Assembly (NCBI GenBank): GCA_963678705.1
Contig: OY783222.1
Coordinates: 2,046,001-2,110,000, forward strand
DNA: 64,000 nt
From: Panorpa germanica
Taxonomy: Eukaryota; Arthropoda; Insecta; Mecoptera; Panorpidae
Direction: 5' to 3'
Part shown: one piece after another, positions 22,191-35,054 of the stretch
Layout of the letters: each line of letters opens with the position of its first letter
How positions within the stretch are numbered: the stretch's first letter is position 1
Made by a program: the position numbers and the translations under genes
Notes under the pieces: generated by a model
Databases searched by the model: none
Seen by the model: only the letters and a program-made list of their open reading frames with translations
Told to the model about the DNA's origin: nothing

Positions 22191-22892
22191 ACTTTGAGCC
22201 TTGAAGAATAATATGCTTTATTGTTTATGGAATTTTGGTTATGGTTCTTTTTTGAATAAGTAGGTATGAGTGAGATTTGTATGGCCTATTATGAGTCTAC
22301 ATATTAGTACTTCCAGCTTTGGTGAATATATTTGAAATGCAGTGAACAATTTGATTCTCGGAGAAATATTCATCTATTGATCTTTCAAAAATGAAATATA
22401 TGGTTCATAAAACAGAAGACTTTTATATTCAATATTAATATCACAATTTCTCACAAAAAGCAAATTCTATTTTAAAACTTTTCTCTATAATTAACAAATA
22501 TTATTTCGAAAGAGCTAACCATTAGGTTTCGTTAAATATAAAGAAGAAGAAGAAGAATAAGAAAATTCAAGTGAAACCTAAAACGCGTTTATAACAATTA
22601 TATCAAATATCTAATATTATAAAAAATATGTATAATTAATTACTTTGCCTACTTCTCTAGACTTTAGAATTTAAAACCTAGTACCATCTATACCATACCT
22701 ACCCTCCAACGCTTGCAGCTCCTCATCATTGTTATAAATGCCCACCCTTTATTTTACAACCACCACAGATACAGCTTTCTTTAAGAACCATTGAAATTTT
22801 AAAGAAAATTGTTTTATTTAGAATTTTAATTTATTGTGTTAATATTTCGATATCTGATTTTGGTCGAAACTAAAAGCCATATAATTAGCTAG
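22191..22892. other. AT-rich intergenic sequence
   Basis: A short GAAGAAGAAGAAGAA run lies near 22545. Nothing else was recognised. Confidence 0.5.
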
Positions 22893-23000
22893 TGTAAACT
22901 AATGACGCAGTGGGCGAGAGCATTGATGCTTTACCCTGACTGCTGTGTCTTCAAGTTTGACCACTGGACCAGAGTTATATTTTCTGGGTTTGGTTTTTAT
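22893..23000 (+). repeat. Possible tRNA-derived SINE head
   Basis: TGACGCAGTGG fits the tRNA box A consensus at 10 of 11 positions. CTTCAAGTT, about 50 bp downstream, resembles box B. No second copy is seen here, and a cloverleaf cannot be drawn with confidence. Confidence 0.25.
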
Positions 23001-23654
23001 CAAGCTAAATTGATTACGTACATACATAATCATAAACTTATTACAACTTGTGACATCACAAAAACTGTCGCAAAAAGCAGATGGTCGTTGGTGATAGAAC
23101 TCAACATCGAAACACCTTCCCGCTTCTCTCCTCTTCCATGTTTAATGCGATAAATCTAATGATATTCGTAACAATAGCTTTCAAAAAAAATGTAAATAAT
23201 TATAAATAAAATGAATAAATAATTGGAAAACCGAGAGTGAAATGCCGCAGACGCTGTTTCAGCTAAGAAAGTATGAATTGTTTTCTAAGATACTTGTTAA
23301 CACAATTTATTTCACCATCCTTATTACAATCAAGCTATGAAACTAACATTTTGTACTCTAATTTAATTATCTAAATAAAACTTTCTAGTAATCTAACTTC
23401 ATCAGCTTTAAAAGTTAATAGTACAGTGTTAACAAAAATGTTTAATTAAAATTAGTGGATTAAATCTCACAAAATAAAATAAACGAACTGATCTACTGAA
23501 CGCATACCAATGAGATTGTTGAATTCTTTTTAATTACTGGCTGGGTGTACATCGCTTTATTAATATAAGTAACTCTCCCAATAATATACAGCTTTTTCCA
23601 TACTTTGATAACATTATAATTGCTCCTAGAAGGATTATGAGACAATAGTAAATA

Positions 23655-23670
23655 AGGAAACAGGATAGTT
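23655..23670. repeat. Target-site duplication, left copy
   Basis: AGGAAACAGGATAGTT, repeated exactly at 24221-24236 across the LINE insertion. Confidence 0.9.
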
Positions 23671-24220
23671 ATTAGTATTAGTATTATTGTTAATTGTTCG
23701 CCTTTCGGCTTTACAATCTACATTCTTAATACATTTCATATACTTCAACTTACAATTAAATTTAAACTATTCTAGACCTTTTTTATTTCCAAAAGTACTT
23801 TCTGCTTCTTCTTCTCTTGACCCTCTTCCTTCATTTTCCCTAGTCTTCCTTCTGGACTGGTCTATTCCCTAGTCTATTTTTCTGGACTGAAGTTTAACTG
23901 TTTTCTCGCTACTTCATTCTTTCTCCTGCTTCCCTTCACTGCCTCTTTTAGTACTTCCTCTCTCTTCCTGTTCCTTGTGCAACCCAGTCACCAGCTTATT
24001 TATTGTCCTGTTTTTCCTTTCCTTTTTACTATTTCCGCCATCCACCTCTCCCTATAATAGCAGGCCAATATTCCTTTCGCTCGCTACTTTTTCCTTACAC
24101 TCAAACTTAATGTGCTCCAGTGTTTCGTCCTCCGTTCCGCACACCCTACACTTTCTTTCCTCACTACTTTCCCAGTATCTGTTTCCTTTTTCCTCATTTC
24201 CCAATCTAAACCTTGCTATC
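23671..24220 (-). mobile_element. LINE lineage 1, truncated insertion with 16-bp TSD
   Basis: A 550-bp insertion. The 3' tail, read in antisense at 23671-23696, is a TAATAC/TAATAA-type repeat followed by the family 3' UTR (AAGCCGAAAGGC). The 5' end is truncated inside ORF2 at the FRLGNEEKGNRYW block. Compared with the 21.4-kb copy, the C-terminal coding part carries indels and is broken. The exact 16-bp flanking duplication shows insertion by target-primed reverse transcription and a fairly recent date. Confidence 0.92.
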
Positions 24221-24236
24221 AGGAAACAGGATAGTT
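24221..24236. repeat. Target-site duplication, right copy
   Basis: Identical to 23655-23670. Confidence 0.9.
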
Positions 24237-26141
24237 TTTGACCTGCTATTCTTTTTTGTTGTTATATTATTATGAATTTAACAGCCAGGTTATATTTCGC
24301 ATTCATTGTAATATAATAATTGTGTGTTTTGTAGATTTGTTTATTGTTTTACCCAGGTAGAAACTGTAACGGAAGTGTGAAACTGCATTGCAAGGCAAGT
24401 TCTACAGAAAATAACCCTTGTAATTATCTAGTTGCAAACTAGCAAACTTTAAAATGTCTTGAATAGAAGAGAATATCACATTACTAGTGAATTAAATTGA
24501 GAAACAGAGCCTCAATTTCCTGATTATAATTCAATTGAAATTTTGATTGCAATGACGGTTACAGGTAAATTTAATAACTAATAATTTGTTTTCAATTTAA
24601 ACAGATTTCTCTACTATTCTTTTATAGAAATGTTCAAAAAATTAGCAACTCTATTTTTACCAGACTGTACTTTTTTCATTGTGGGTATTACAATGCTGGT
24701 GACTTGATGACCCATTTCTAATATATCCCTTTTTTATAAGACCCGTTGACACCGTGCATGGAAGGTGGTTGTAGGTTCTTTAAGACATTAGATATCCTTA
24801 AACGCAGCTCTGAAAAGATTGAATTTCCTGTTATCGTATATTTTCCTATTCAACTTTCATAATTAAGAAATTAAAATAAAAAAAAGATGAACTTAATAAC
24901 TTCATTATTAAACATTCTTTCTTAATTTCCCATCTCCAATCTTTTGTAAGTTTTACACACTCACGCACACACATCAAGCATTTCTGATTCTTTCCTTCAT
25001 CCCTTATAGCAGTGAGCAGTTAAAAACCATCATTCCGTACCCCCAGCCCAGCCCAGCCAGTACCAGAACGCAAGGACGATGGGCTCAGGGCTCAAGTTAA
25101 CATTCGCCAAACATTCTATTCTTATATTTTGCGTAACTTTGGATAATCTTTTCCATTTAAGAAGAAGCTTAAAACCTCGACAACCCTTCGTTTTGGGTGA
25201 GGGTTTTATTTTTTAGAGGATGGGTGTATACAGGGGCGTAAATATACGTCAGAAGGGGTTGAGATGACAGAGGGTATGTGTATATGAGAGGCAGAACAAC
25301 CCTTTTTCTTAACCACCCTCTTATTTTCTTATATAACCCGTTTCTTTAACTCATACTGCCGAGCCATCACTCAAGGCGAATGTCTAAAAACCATAACTTT
25401 ATTAAAAAGTGTATGCTACTACACAAAAAGAAAGATTGTATGAAAAATCGGTAGAAGTAGCGCTTGTTGTTAACACCAACTAGAGTACAAGGCTACACAG
25501 ATAAAATATACGAAGATTTAGGTGCTAAAAACTGCTAGTGGGTCGGAAGTATAGAACTCTATATCACATTTACTATATTTCCCAAAAGAGATAAAATTGA
25601 AAATGTTTTACGCTAAGTAAAAGCAGACTTGGTGGTATTTAAAAGCACCGTAACTACGTCAATTTTTTATGTAGGTCAAAGTATTGTATACCTATCGGTA
25701 GAGGACAAAAAACCCATATGATTGTGCCAATAATCTCATTTTTGTCCTATAGTTCCGACCCACAGTTACACCTAAAGGAAAAGTTTGCAAATTATGCATC
25801 TTATAGTGCTCATAATTACTTAATAATAAAATATCTATATGCTTTAATTTTTAATACGTTTTTTATCAACAAAAGTTACGTGTATATCTTAACCGAGGTT
25901 GACAAAACCATAGCCCATTGAGATCTTCGATTGAACACTTTTCACTATGAAAATTTTCTTATTTGCTTCACACTTTTCCCAATATAAGAAAAGAATTAAC
26001 TTTGAGAAAGGTAAAAAACATCTTGAAATAAGAAAAACGTTACTTTTGTAACTGCATGCTTCCGAACTTGGACAACGAAAAATTTGAAAATCTAAGTTAC
26101 TACCTATATTAAAAACATAAAATAATGCTAAAAGATGCTAA
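24237..26141. other. AT-rich sequence with two GC-richer islets
   Basis: Islet 24950-25110 carries CCCAGCCCAGCCCAGCC and an ATG at 25080 opening a 45-codon frame (MGSGLKLTFAKHSILIF). Islet 25180-25330 has alternating G-rich and C-rich blocks with ACCCTTTTTCTTAACC. Neither can be assigned. Confidence 0.4.
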
Positions 26142-26312
26142 AGCCCCATTCCCAGCTACTGAGTTTGATATATAGAGAAATAAAAATAATATTATTAAAT
26201 ACAGTAATTTGTATTATATAAGAATAGTAATTATTATTAAAGAAAGTATATTACTAAAGAAATACGCATGAGTTCACAAGCTGAAACTTTACATTTAAGT
26301 GGGAATGATACC
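26142..26312 (-). mobile_element. Family C MITE, short copy
   Basis: Terminal GCCCCATTCCCA and (reverse strand) GGTATCATTCCCACTTAAA. The interior matches 7250-7350 in opposite orientation (GCTTGTGAACTCATGCG on the minus strand). 171 bp, non-coding. Confidence 0.65.
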
Positions 26313-26569
26313 TCGCACCATACAAGCTGCCAATATTATTAAACATAAATATATTTAAATATTATTCCTAATTTCTGATAAAACATACTTCTGTAATTAA
26401 TTTATCTAGAGCATTGCATCTTTAATTCTATTTGCATACAAAATCTTAGATAAATTCTGAAAGTGATATTGTTCGATCCACAGAAAAAAAGAATCGTTTA
26501 ACATACCCAAACATTTTATATGAAGTATTTTTAAATGAGTACGCACAAGAAAAGGGGTGTGTATGGAAG

Positions 26570-26830
26570 GTTTAAAATAAAGCCAGAGCTCCTCTGGAGT
26601 GAAAGGGGTTGATGATGGCCTTCCAAGTTCCACCCAAACACCCACACCCTGGGGTACGCACAGTCGCGGACACCCCTTTGGTTTGGTTATAAGGAACATA
26701 CACCAGTTGAAGGGCAAGCCAAAGAAAAGTAAGGGAAAGAACGGGGAAAGTATATATAGAATAAGTAAAAAGGGAAGAAAATGGAAAAAGAAGGGGGTAG
26801 TTTTTCTTACTTTCCCTTCTCATATATAGC
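26570..26830. other. GC-richer islet
   Basis: Open in several frames on both strands (26406-26717 minus, 26572-26823 minus, 26599-26829 plus) because of base composition. It ends with CATATATAGCAGTGGCC. No known domain. Possible regulatory block. Confidence 0.25.
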
Positions 26831-28440
26831 AGTGGCCTGGCCTACATACACTGTGATTTGGAAAATGTTAAATATTTAGATTAATTACTTTGATATTACT
26901 TATGGAATATTTATTGTGTGAGATATAAATTATTTAATTACAAAGTCTGGTTAATTACACAATGTTTCTACTACTGCTAATTCAATTGTTTATTGCTTAT
27001 GTCGGAGTTAATGCTGTAATGAAATTATAGAAAGAGTTTTTTATTGCCATTGCCGTTAAAAATTTATCGGAACAGAGTTTAAACCAAATAATATCAAAAA
27101 AAGAAATAATAAAATTCAAATGTCCAACACACCACAAAGAAATTTTTGTTAATTTCTATGTTATTTGATTGATGAGGGTCCCAATCTTAGTCCTAAGTCT
27201 CTTTAGCGATATAATTGCAAAGACTTATATATTTGAAAAGATTTCTAGCTTGGGACTACTCCCAAAGTTTTAGCCTAGATGCTTTCTAAATCAAATTTTA
27301 AACTGTTTAGAGATATCACCGTAAAAATGACTATGTGAACAAAGTACCAGATAAAAAATTGCAATGACTATCATAATTGATATTTGATACTATGGAACTT
27401 TTGTCATAAAACTATTTTGGCATCTATCCTACTTTCCTCTACTAAATCTTTCCTTAATCGTTGACTTGTTTTACCGATTCATTTCTTGCCACTTTATTTT
27501 CTTGTTCCCATTCTTCATTGTCCTTTTTCTCTCCCAAATATGCTTTTTACTCTTTACTTTGGTCATTTACTTGCTTATAACTCTTTTCTTAGATACATTT
27601 CCTTTCCATCTTCTTCATCTCTCCATTTCCTTCCATTCAATCACACTGAATTAAAGCTTTACACCTTTTTTTTGCTAATATTATTAATGGGCTTGTGTCC
27701 CATGTCTTAATTTCTATAAAAGTGTACTATATATTGATAAAGTGGGTTACTAGAACCTCAAATGTTCAATTATTTTTTAATAACTCCTTATATGTTAAAA
27801 GATATTAATAATTAAAAAAGTCATTTTGTCTCTTTAATTATAAAAGGAATCCAACGTTGTAAACATTCCAAATGCATGTGACATCACAACCGCTGCCAAC
27901 CTTACAGCTCATAAATCTCTGCTATTAGTATTTATATATCAAATATTATTTACAGCTATTTCAAGGAACAATAAAATTTCAATATTATGTCTGTCGTAAC
28001 AGGGTTAAATAAAATAAAAACTTATTATTCTTTGACTTGACTTGATTATTTGACAACCAACAGCTACAAAACATTACCTCAGCACTGATCTACTCAACAA
28101 ATAACTGACGTTAAAATGCATTTGACGTCATACAAATATGGCCGACCATTTCTAGCGCTAAAACTACAATTCAAATTTTTAATTGCTATATCTCCGTCAA
28201 CATTTAGATATTTAATAACATAGACACGCCAATACACATTTACTAACATCAATTTCAATCAACCATTGAAAAATCAACCACTAAAAAATGAGGACCCAAG
28301 CCCATTATTGGATATCGTCTAGGTTCAATAATTAAATCAAAAACTAATTTGAAAATGAAGAAGCAATTTTTTTTGGTTATGTTTATTAATAACTGCTTTT
28401 TTTAATAACAACAATATTGTTTATATGGACCATATAGATA
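26831..28440. other. AT-rich intergenic sequence
   Basis: A pyrimidine-rich stretch at 27420-27650 may be another antisense LINE lineage 1 relic, but no motif is kept. Nothing else was recognised. Confidence 0.4.
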
Positions 28441-28464
28441 AATCATAAATAAAAGCAGCAGTGT

Positions 28465-28680
28465 ATGTTAGCAGGCCCAACAGTTCCTCAACCCCCCTCT
28501 CTTTATCCCCCCTTTGGACCCCCCTTTCTTTTCCTGCGAAACGAAAGGAACGAAACGAAACTCTGCTCTTTGGGAACTTTTAATTCCGAGCTAATTAGAA
28601 ACCCTACCACGTACGCGTTCGCGTTCGCGTTCTATTACGTCTTATATATATTTTTACTTGTGAAGAAAGTGTAGTATAGA
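28465..28680. other. C-rich islet
   Basis: CCCCCCTCTCTTTATCCCCC is followed by GGAACGAAACGAAACTC and GCGTTCGCGTTCGCGTTC, the last a 6-bp triple repeat. The 69-codon plus frame is compositionally odd and unlikely to be a protein. Confidence 0.3.
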
Positions 28681-28859
28681 GTTTTCCCCGGGTTTTTCTT
28701 TCGTTCTTTTCCGTTTTCCTTATGTATATATCGTTGAATACTATAAGAGAAAGCGCTCAGAATTATATAGCTTGAAGGCAGTATGGAAATTATTGCATGA
28801 CATTATCTTAATGTGAAACATTCTGATTTTGAGTGAACATCTTAAATGAGAGGCGAGTG

Positions 28860-29095
28860 AGGAGGAGGAGGGATTCCACCAGCTACGGCCCTTGAAACGC
28901 AGGGATGCAGTGCAGTACTACACTGGACACGGTGGGGATCTTTACATTTGTAAACAAGCATGTTTGGAAATATTACTATCTCAGCACAATACATGTTCGA
29001 ACATGTTGGCCTCATCTTCGTCAAACCGAGCATGCTCGTGGATCTTAAAAAACAAGCGAACCATACGTAGTCAGCATCAGTTAACAAGAAGATAT
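28860..29095 (+). repeat. Dispersed repeat K, longest copy
   Basis: It contains the perfect 16-bp palindrome ACATGTTCGAACATGT (28991-29006), the palindrome CGAGCATGCTCG (29027-29038) and CATCAGTTAACAAG (29070-29083). Parts recur at 8385-8432 and 14722-14782. The frames on both strands here (28842-29087 and 28892-29134) are probably incidental. Confidence 0.45.
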
Positions 29096-31440
29096 CATGA
29101 GCTTCATATGCTACTTAAAATATTATTTAAATAAATCTAACTTACTATGTTAGATTTGGCGTTTTTTGCTCCAACGATTTTCTTAACTTTTTCCACAACT
29201 ACATCGAAATTTTCTCTTGTGTATGTATCATACACAAGTAAATAAATAATATAGAGTCAGTAGCTGAACTCATAGTTATCGAACATGACCTATGAAAAGT
29301 TAAAGGCAAACTTTGTTCAATAATTTCGTTCAGTGATTCTACCAGTTGCTATAAAGAAACTTGATGAGAGGTCTTGCTCATATTTAGCATAGTAATAGAA
29401 TACAGTGCTACCAAGCTACGCAAAAAACGGTTTTAATAAAATAATCACTTTGGCTCTTTAAAAATTACAAATTCCCGCTACTATTTGAATCCACATCGTA
29501 TATATTTTAAACTAACATTTACACATTTAGTAGCCCCTACTTCTATTCTACGGCACTGGTTTCTTCACTTCTAAGTAAGATATATTTACACACTACTCTC
29601 TGGCGCACCCTTTTCTTTTTTATACAAATTATTGTACACACTCTAGATATTAAGAAATTTAAATATGGATTCTTCTTCAATAAAATATTTCTATCAAAAT
29701 AATGAACCTATTTCAAGAATTTATAATTAGTGGTGGCTTAGTCATTAAATTACTGTTTCAAATGCTGTTATTGGTAAAAAGCTTTTGTTAGTAATTGTAC
29801 GGAATTATATAGAATTCAAATTCCGCGCGTAAAAGTGGGTCGAATAATAAATTACAAAATAATCAAGTGTAGACAAACAAAAATATTTATTGATGTGATA
29901 TATATTGCATATACTTTAGATACTATGTACATACCTTTGCTTTTGTATATACATATGACATACATAGGATATACATGAATAGTATAAATATCCAAATGTT
30001 TTCTGTATAATAACATGAGACAATCGTCGATATTAACGTTTACCTCATAGAGTAAACTAGGTCATTGATTGCATTACCTATTCCAAAAAAATATCAACAA
30101 TTTTTTAACAATTTATCATACTACAATATTAATAAAACATATTTTTTGAGGTTATAAAATTAGTAATAAATTTTGCATATTGTGCTACATATAATAATTT
30201 GACACATGAACAATTTAATATCTTAGTGATTTATTTATTTTAGAAAGTGATCACATTATATAACACTATGCTCACATGTTTCACTATAGTTCAATGCAAT
30301 AGTGAAATACTTCCTATATTTTCATTCATCTAACAAGCATCTAACATCCAACCCGTCGTTAAAGTCACCTACATTTCGTAAAACCGAATCGTCGTTCTCT
30401 TTAGTTCGCTGAAGAGATGTTTTTGCTTCTAAACATATATCATTACTAATACATTTATTAAAATCGATAAATCATATTCACAATAATATTGTGTTTACAA
30501 TGTGTGTCGATCACCAATACTAACAACCATTGTGTGAAATTTATTGGAACGAATAATTCCGATTTATATAAAAATATTTAGAATTTAGTTTTAAAAAGAA
30601 TAATACATATATCATTATTATTGTAAATAAAAACAAGTTAAACACCTGTTTTTTTTATCAAAATCTTTTTCATTAAACATCTAAAGATATACTCGTAAAA
30701 TGCAATACAAGATGGACAAAAAATGTATAAAAATTATCAATAAATATTGCTACATTGTAATAATTATTATTTGTTATGTATTCGTATCATAGAAGATTAC
30801 TTGAGATTTTAATTAAGAGTGACATATACTTCAAATCATCCACTACATATCTAATTGCACACAAAACTAACTTTCATTTATTTAATGCATTGTTAAGTTA
30901 ATCATTCATTAGTTTTATTAATGTTTCTTTTGTATTTCATTCAAACCAATTGTGCTTGTAATGTTTCCACTGCCGTAGAGTGCACCGCTTCAACTATATT
31001 CTGTGGTTTATTAAAAACCATAGCTTTATTAACGACAAACACGAGTGTACATTATTTTCTATACAGTTTTCTTACAGAATTCTTCAACTAGTTCTTCAAT
31101 TACTTCGTGAATGTGTTTCCAATGGTAAAACATATTGATATCTCGCTCTATCATGAATAATAATATTTCGTCTCTTTCTAATTCTTTACCCTTTTTGGGA
31201 ACTTAATACATATTAGATAATCATATTCTGACCTCCCTCAATTGACGTCTAAAACCTATTCATCCACTGCAGAGTGAATCCATCTTTTAGTTGTATTCAC
31301 TGTTTTGAATCATGACTAATTTTCAGTGAAGTGCTCTACTTTACAGCGGTGCAATTAAATATCTATCAAATATACAGAAGAATGTTGTATTTACAAATTG
31401 TAGTAAATTGAATCGTCTATCAGATTGATACGGTAAAGAG
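29096..31440. other. Long AT-rich stretch
   Basis: No islet, repeat match or frame worth reporting in 2.3 kb. Confidence 0.5.
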
Positions 31441-31442
31441 AT

Positions 31443-31500
31443 TCTATATAAGAATCGTTTCTGGTCGCCATATTTTCAAGATGGCAGCGCCCGCCGATGA
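31443..31500 (+). promoter_or_regulatory. Possible TATA promoter and start codon
   Basis: CTATATAAGA at 31443-31452 is followed about 30 bp on by GCCATATTTTCAAGATGGC, an imperfect palindrome containing an ATG at 31482 in good context (CAAGATGG). The frame reads MAAPADEKNY and then a possible GTATTT donor; without splicing it ends after 14 codons. No downstream exon was found. Confidence 0.2.
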
Positions 31501-31593
31501 GAAAAACTATGTATTTTCATTATAACACTTAACTTTAAAACATATTGAAGAATTAGAACTACCGGACACGATGCAAAGCAAGACCTTTTTATT

Positions 31594-31824
31594 TCAGCAG
31601 TTAATTCGTAAATATTTTCGCTGCCTGCTAATACAGGTCACTGTGTTACCTGCAGTACCTATGTAAACGCACCTTACAGTTTGTTGTTTATCATCCCTTA
31701 AATATTTAAGGGTTGTAACAGTAAAAGAGTTATCAGTAAGCCGGAAAAACGGTTTAAACATGAAATAGTTTTTATTTCTACGCGGAAAACATTGAACAAA
31801 CAATCCCACCCCCATCCCCCACAC
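31594..31824 (-). other. Open frame of 76 codons, unidentified
   Basis: The product has RLTDNSFTVTTLKYLRDDKQ and CVYIGTAGNTVTCISRQRK. TGA is followed at once by AATAAA. An 18-bp perfect palindrome (CCCTTAAATATTTAAGGG, 31695-31712) lies in the middle. No family recognised; could be chance or a relic. Confidence 0.2.
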
Positions 31825-31830
31825 CGTGTT

Positions 31831-34800
31831 TGTGTCCCTTTAAGTTCCATTTTCATTTCGTCATCCATTTATTAATTTACGGAATTATAAAATTTAATAT
31901 TATATATATAAAGTAAAGCATCAACATTAAGAAAATATAAAACATTCTCCTTTTCTTACATAAAGATGAAGAGATTTTCATTCGTTAATGTTACTATTAG
32001 CGTTTTACTTGAGCAATTTTAAGTTGGGAAATCATTTATAATTATTGTCATTCATTATAAGAGCTCTGAGCTGAGCTAAGGGCTGCTTGCAGAGGGTTGT
32101 AGGCAATGAAAACGTGAGGGTTTTTTGATGGTTAAGTGTGATTTTTGTTCCGGCACTTTTACCTTTCTTTTTCTACCATATATAGTGGGTGGGGTATAAG
32201 AAAAAGGGTGGTTGCTTTTTCTTCAACGAAAGAATTTCTATGTTTCTCCCTTTTACTTTTTTTTAACTTTACCCCCTTTAAAACAAAAGTCACTAACACT
32301 AGTAAATGAGTAAAAAAACTACCCCTTATTTTTACGGCGTTTTATGTCATAGAAATTAAAAGTGTGATTTTTGTACTTGAAGGGTTGTAAAATTTAGAAA
32401 TTGTTACATTTTGATTCAATTAAATATCTTTCTTTTTTATTGACAAACTATTTCAAAAATATAAAAATATTTTCAAAAAAAAAAAGTACTGCTTTTTAAA
32501 TATTACAGCTTTCCCGCTAAAAAGAGTTACATATATTTAAGGTAATATTTTTTAGGTTAATATAATGTAAGGTTACACAACAAAAGTTATATTTACGTTT
32601 TCTGATGGTAATAAAGTTTTTCATGTAATGTTACATATTAAAATAATATATTAGTAAAAAAAATTAATATCTATTGCATTTATTTAATGACAATGAAACA
32701 GAATCATGTTAAACTTCGGTAAATAATGAAATGTAACGTTACATAAAAAATATTACGTTAAATAATACATTAGTTTATGATTTGTGTTTAAAGGATTTTT
32801 ATTATTTTGGTAATAGATAATTTTTATAAATTTCTAAATATCAGCATGTACTAGAATTAATTAATTTTACCACAGGCGATTAATTTGATTGGATACAATT
32901 GATTTCGCAGAAATAGTGATTAGATACGACGGTTTTACTATGTGGGAGTTAAGAAAGAAGAATATTTTTTTTAGTAAGGAAGTGTGCAAGATTCTATTCC
33001 ACTTAGGGCCACAACGAATCTAAATACAACACTGTATTTGCTAATAAAATATATTTCAAATATAATGAATAAATAAACAAAATACAAATTATTTCTTTTA
33101 GTTGCTCAGCAGTTTTAAATAATGTAACACTTCGAAATGAATTTCACTGAACCTAATTTTGTATTAAAGCACGTAACACAATTTCTCTTAAGATCAAACA
33201 AAATTCTAAATAAATATTTCATTTTGTTTTCCAATGCAACGTAACTCATTAAAAACATTTATTATTAATTTTTAACCCTTTGACTTTATAGAAAGAAAAA
33301 TATCAATTAAAACCGTCCTTTTAACTTCACATTCGTTTTGACAATTTACATCTCCACTCCGTCCCCCTTGACTTTTATTTCAACCCACTATGGACCACTC
33401 ACCCTCACCCTCACTCTCACTCATCAGCATCTACTTTCAACTTCTCCATATACCTTACCAGCTATACTCGTAGCTCTACCCCTTAAGTCTTACTTTTTGC
33501 TTCTAAATTTCTTAATAAGTTTAGACGCAGGCTGACGCAAAATAAGAATGACGTACGCACTTTTAAGAGAACACACGCATACCAACACACTAAGTATACT
33601 CATATTCATAAGTTTTAATTTATTATCATAAAGGTAATATTTATTCTATTTTCTAATTTTTTATTTTTATTTACATGCGACTCTTTTTGTAATGAATGCA
33701 TATAATAACCTTGTTGAATACATCTGGAATACTTGTAAGTTGAATACTTCTTTCATCGTTATTAAAAAGATCAATATTCAGAGATGTCTCCCTAATGAAC
33801 TGGATGATCTATATAAATCCTGAAGTTAATGTCTTACCTAATTTTAATGAAACGATAATCAGGAATATTTTTAAAAGTAGTTTTAATAAGTAAAAATACA
33901 CATGGATTTAGAGAGCAATATTTGTTATTAGTTGTCATCTACAAACCACGTGCTTTGCTTATGTGGTGGGGGAAGGGGAAGGGGTTGTGTGGGATTAGAG
34001 AGAAAGCAATGCAGGTGAGAGCAAGGATGAGCTATACTTAAACTACGTAATTTTCTTTATTTATTTTATTTTGCACAATGAAAATAGTTTGCAGAATAAG
34101 TGACAGCATATTCTATATTTATTTACATACTTTGCTTACGTTTATATCTTAGGTACGTTAAAATCTTGCACTGTCGTATGTAAGTTAAGACAGCCTTTCT
34201 ATCATATAGCAGATACTGAACGCATCGTTTTCGAATCGTAGAATAGAAGTAACATAAAGCATGTTCTGGACATAATAGGAAAAAACTACGTTCCATACAA
34301 TTGAGAGGGAGAATGGGAGTAATTGTCATTGCAAGAGCTACATAAGGATACAAAAAGATAGAGAGGGGTTCCAAAGAGGTCAAAATGGAACCACGTGGTT
34401 TTTGGATGTCCTTTAAAGATTTAGCTACATTATTAAGATACTTTTAATACCTATTAATTAAATTATTTACCTCAAAACTTTGAGATCAATCTTTAATACG
34501 CTAGCAAATTTAACATCAATAGAAAATGTTTAAATATTAAAATCATACTTGTTCAAGATACATTCAAACCATTAAGAAAGCATAAATACATGATTAGCTT
34601 CTACACAAACAATACAAGATGTTGTTTGAAATCGAATAACAATTATTAAATTTTAAATATAAACCGTCAAAACTAAACTCATTAGTTATGTTTAATCTTT
34701 AAATTTCAAAAACACATCAGAAACAAAAATTGTCATTTAATATTCAACTGTGCGGCGCGGCGTAGAGAGCGACGTATCTCACTCCCCGTAGCCTGTAGCC

Positions 34801-35004
34801 CGTAGCCCGTAGCATCGTAACGTCGTAACTTCCTTAATTCCTCTTTAGAACTGTATACATCATTTATCCGTTTAATAATAATTTCGCGTGTCTTAAATGT
34901 TTAAGAATATGACAGTTCAGAAAATATTGTATTGTCATATACAGAAAATGGAAATACTTATACATATTTCTATATCCAAGGAATTCAAACAAATAAACTC
35001 CAGC
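31831..35004. other. AT-rich sequence with G-rich and C-rich islets
   Basis: Islets at 32070-32215, 33340-33480 (CACCCTCACCCTCACTCTCACTC) and 33965-34010 (GGGGGAAGGGGAAGGGG). At 34765-34820 a CGTAGCC-type unit is repeated about four times. No gene recognised. Confidence 0.4.
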
Positions 35005-35054
35005 CAAGGACTAAGGACTAAGGAGTAAGGACTAAGCAGTAAGGAGTAAGGACT
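35005..35054. repeat. Tandem 7-bp repeat
   Basis: About seven units of AAGGACT / AAGGAGT / AAGCAGT. Confidence 0.85.

Noticed and set aside
28140-28165. ATGGCCGACC considered as a start codon region
   Set aside because: The frame stops quickly and no splice donor follows.
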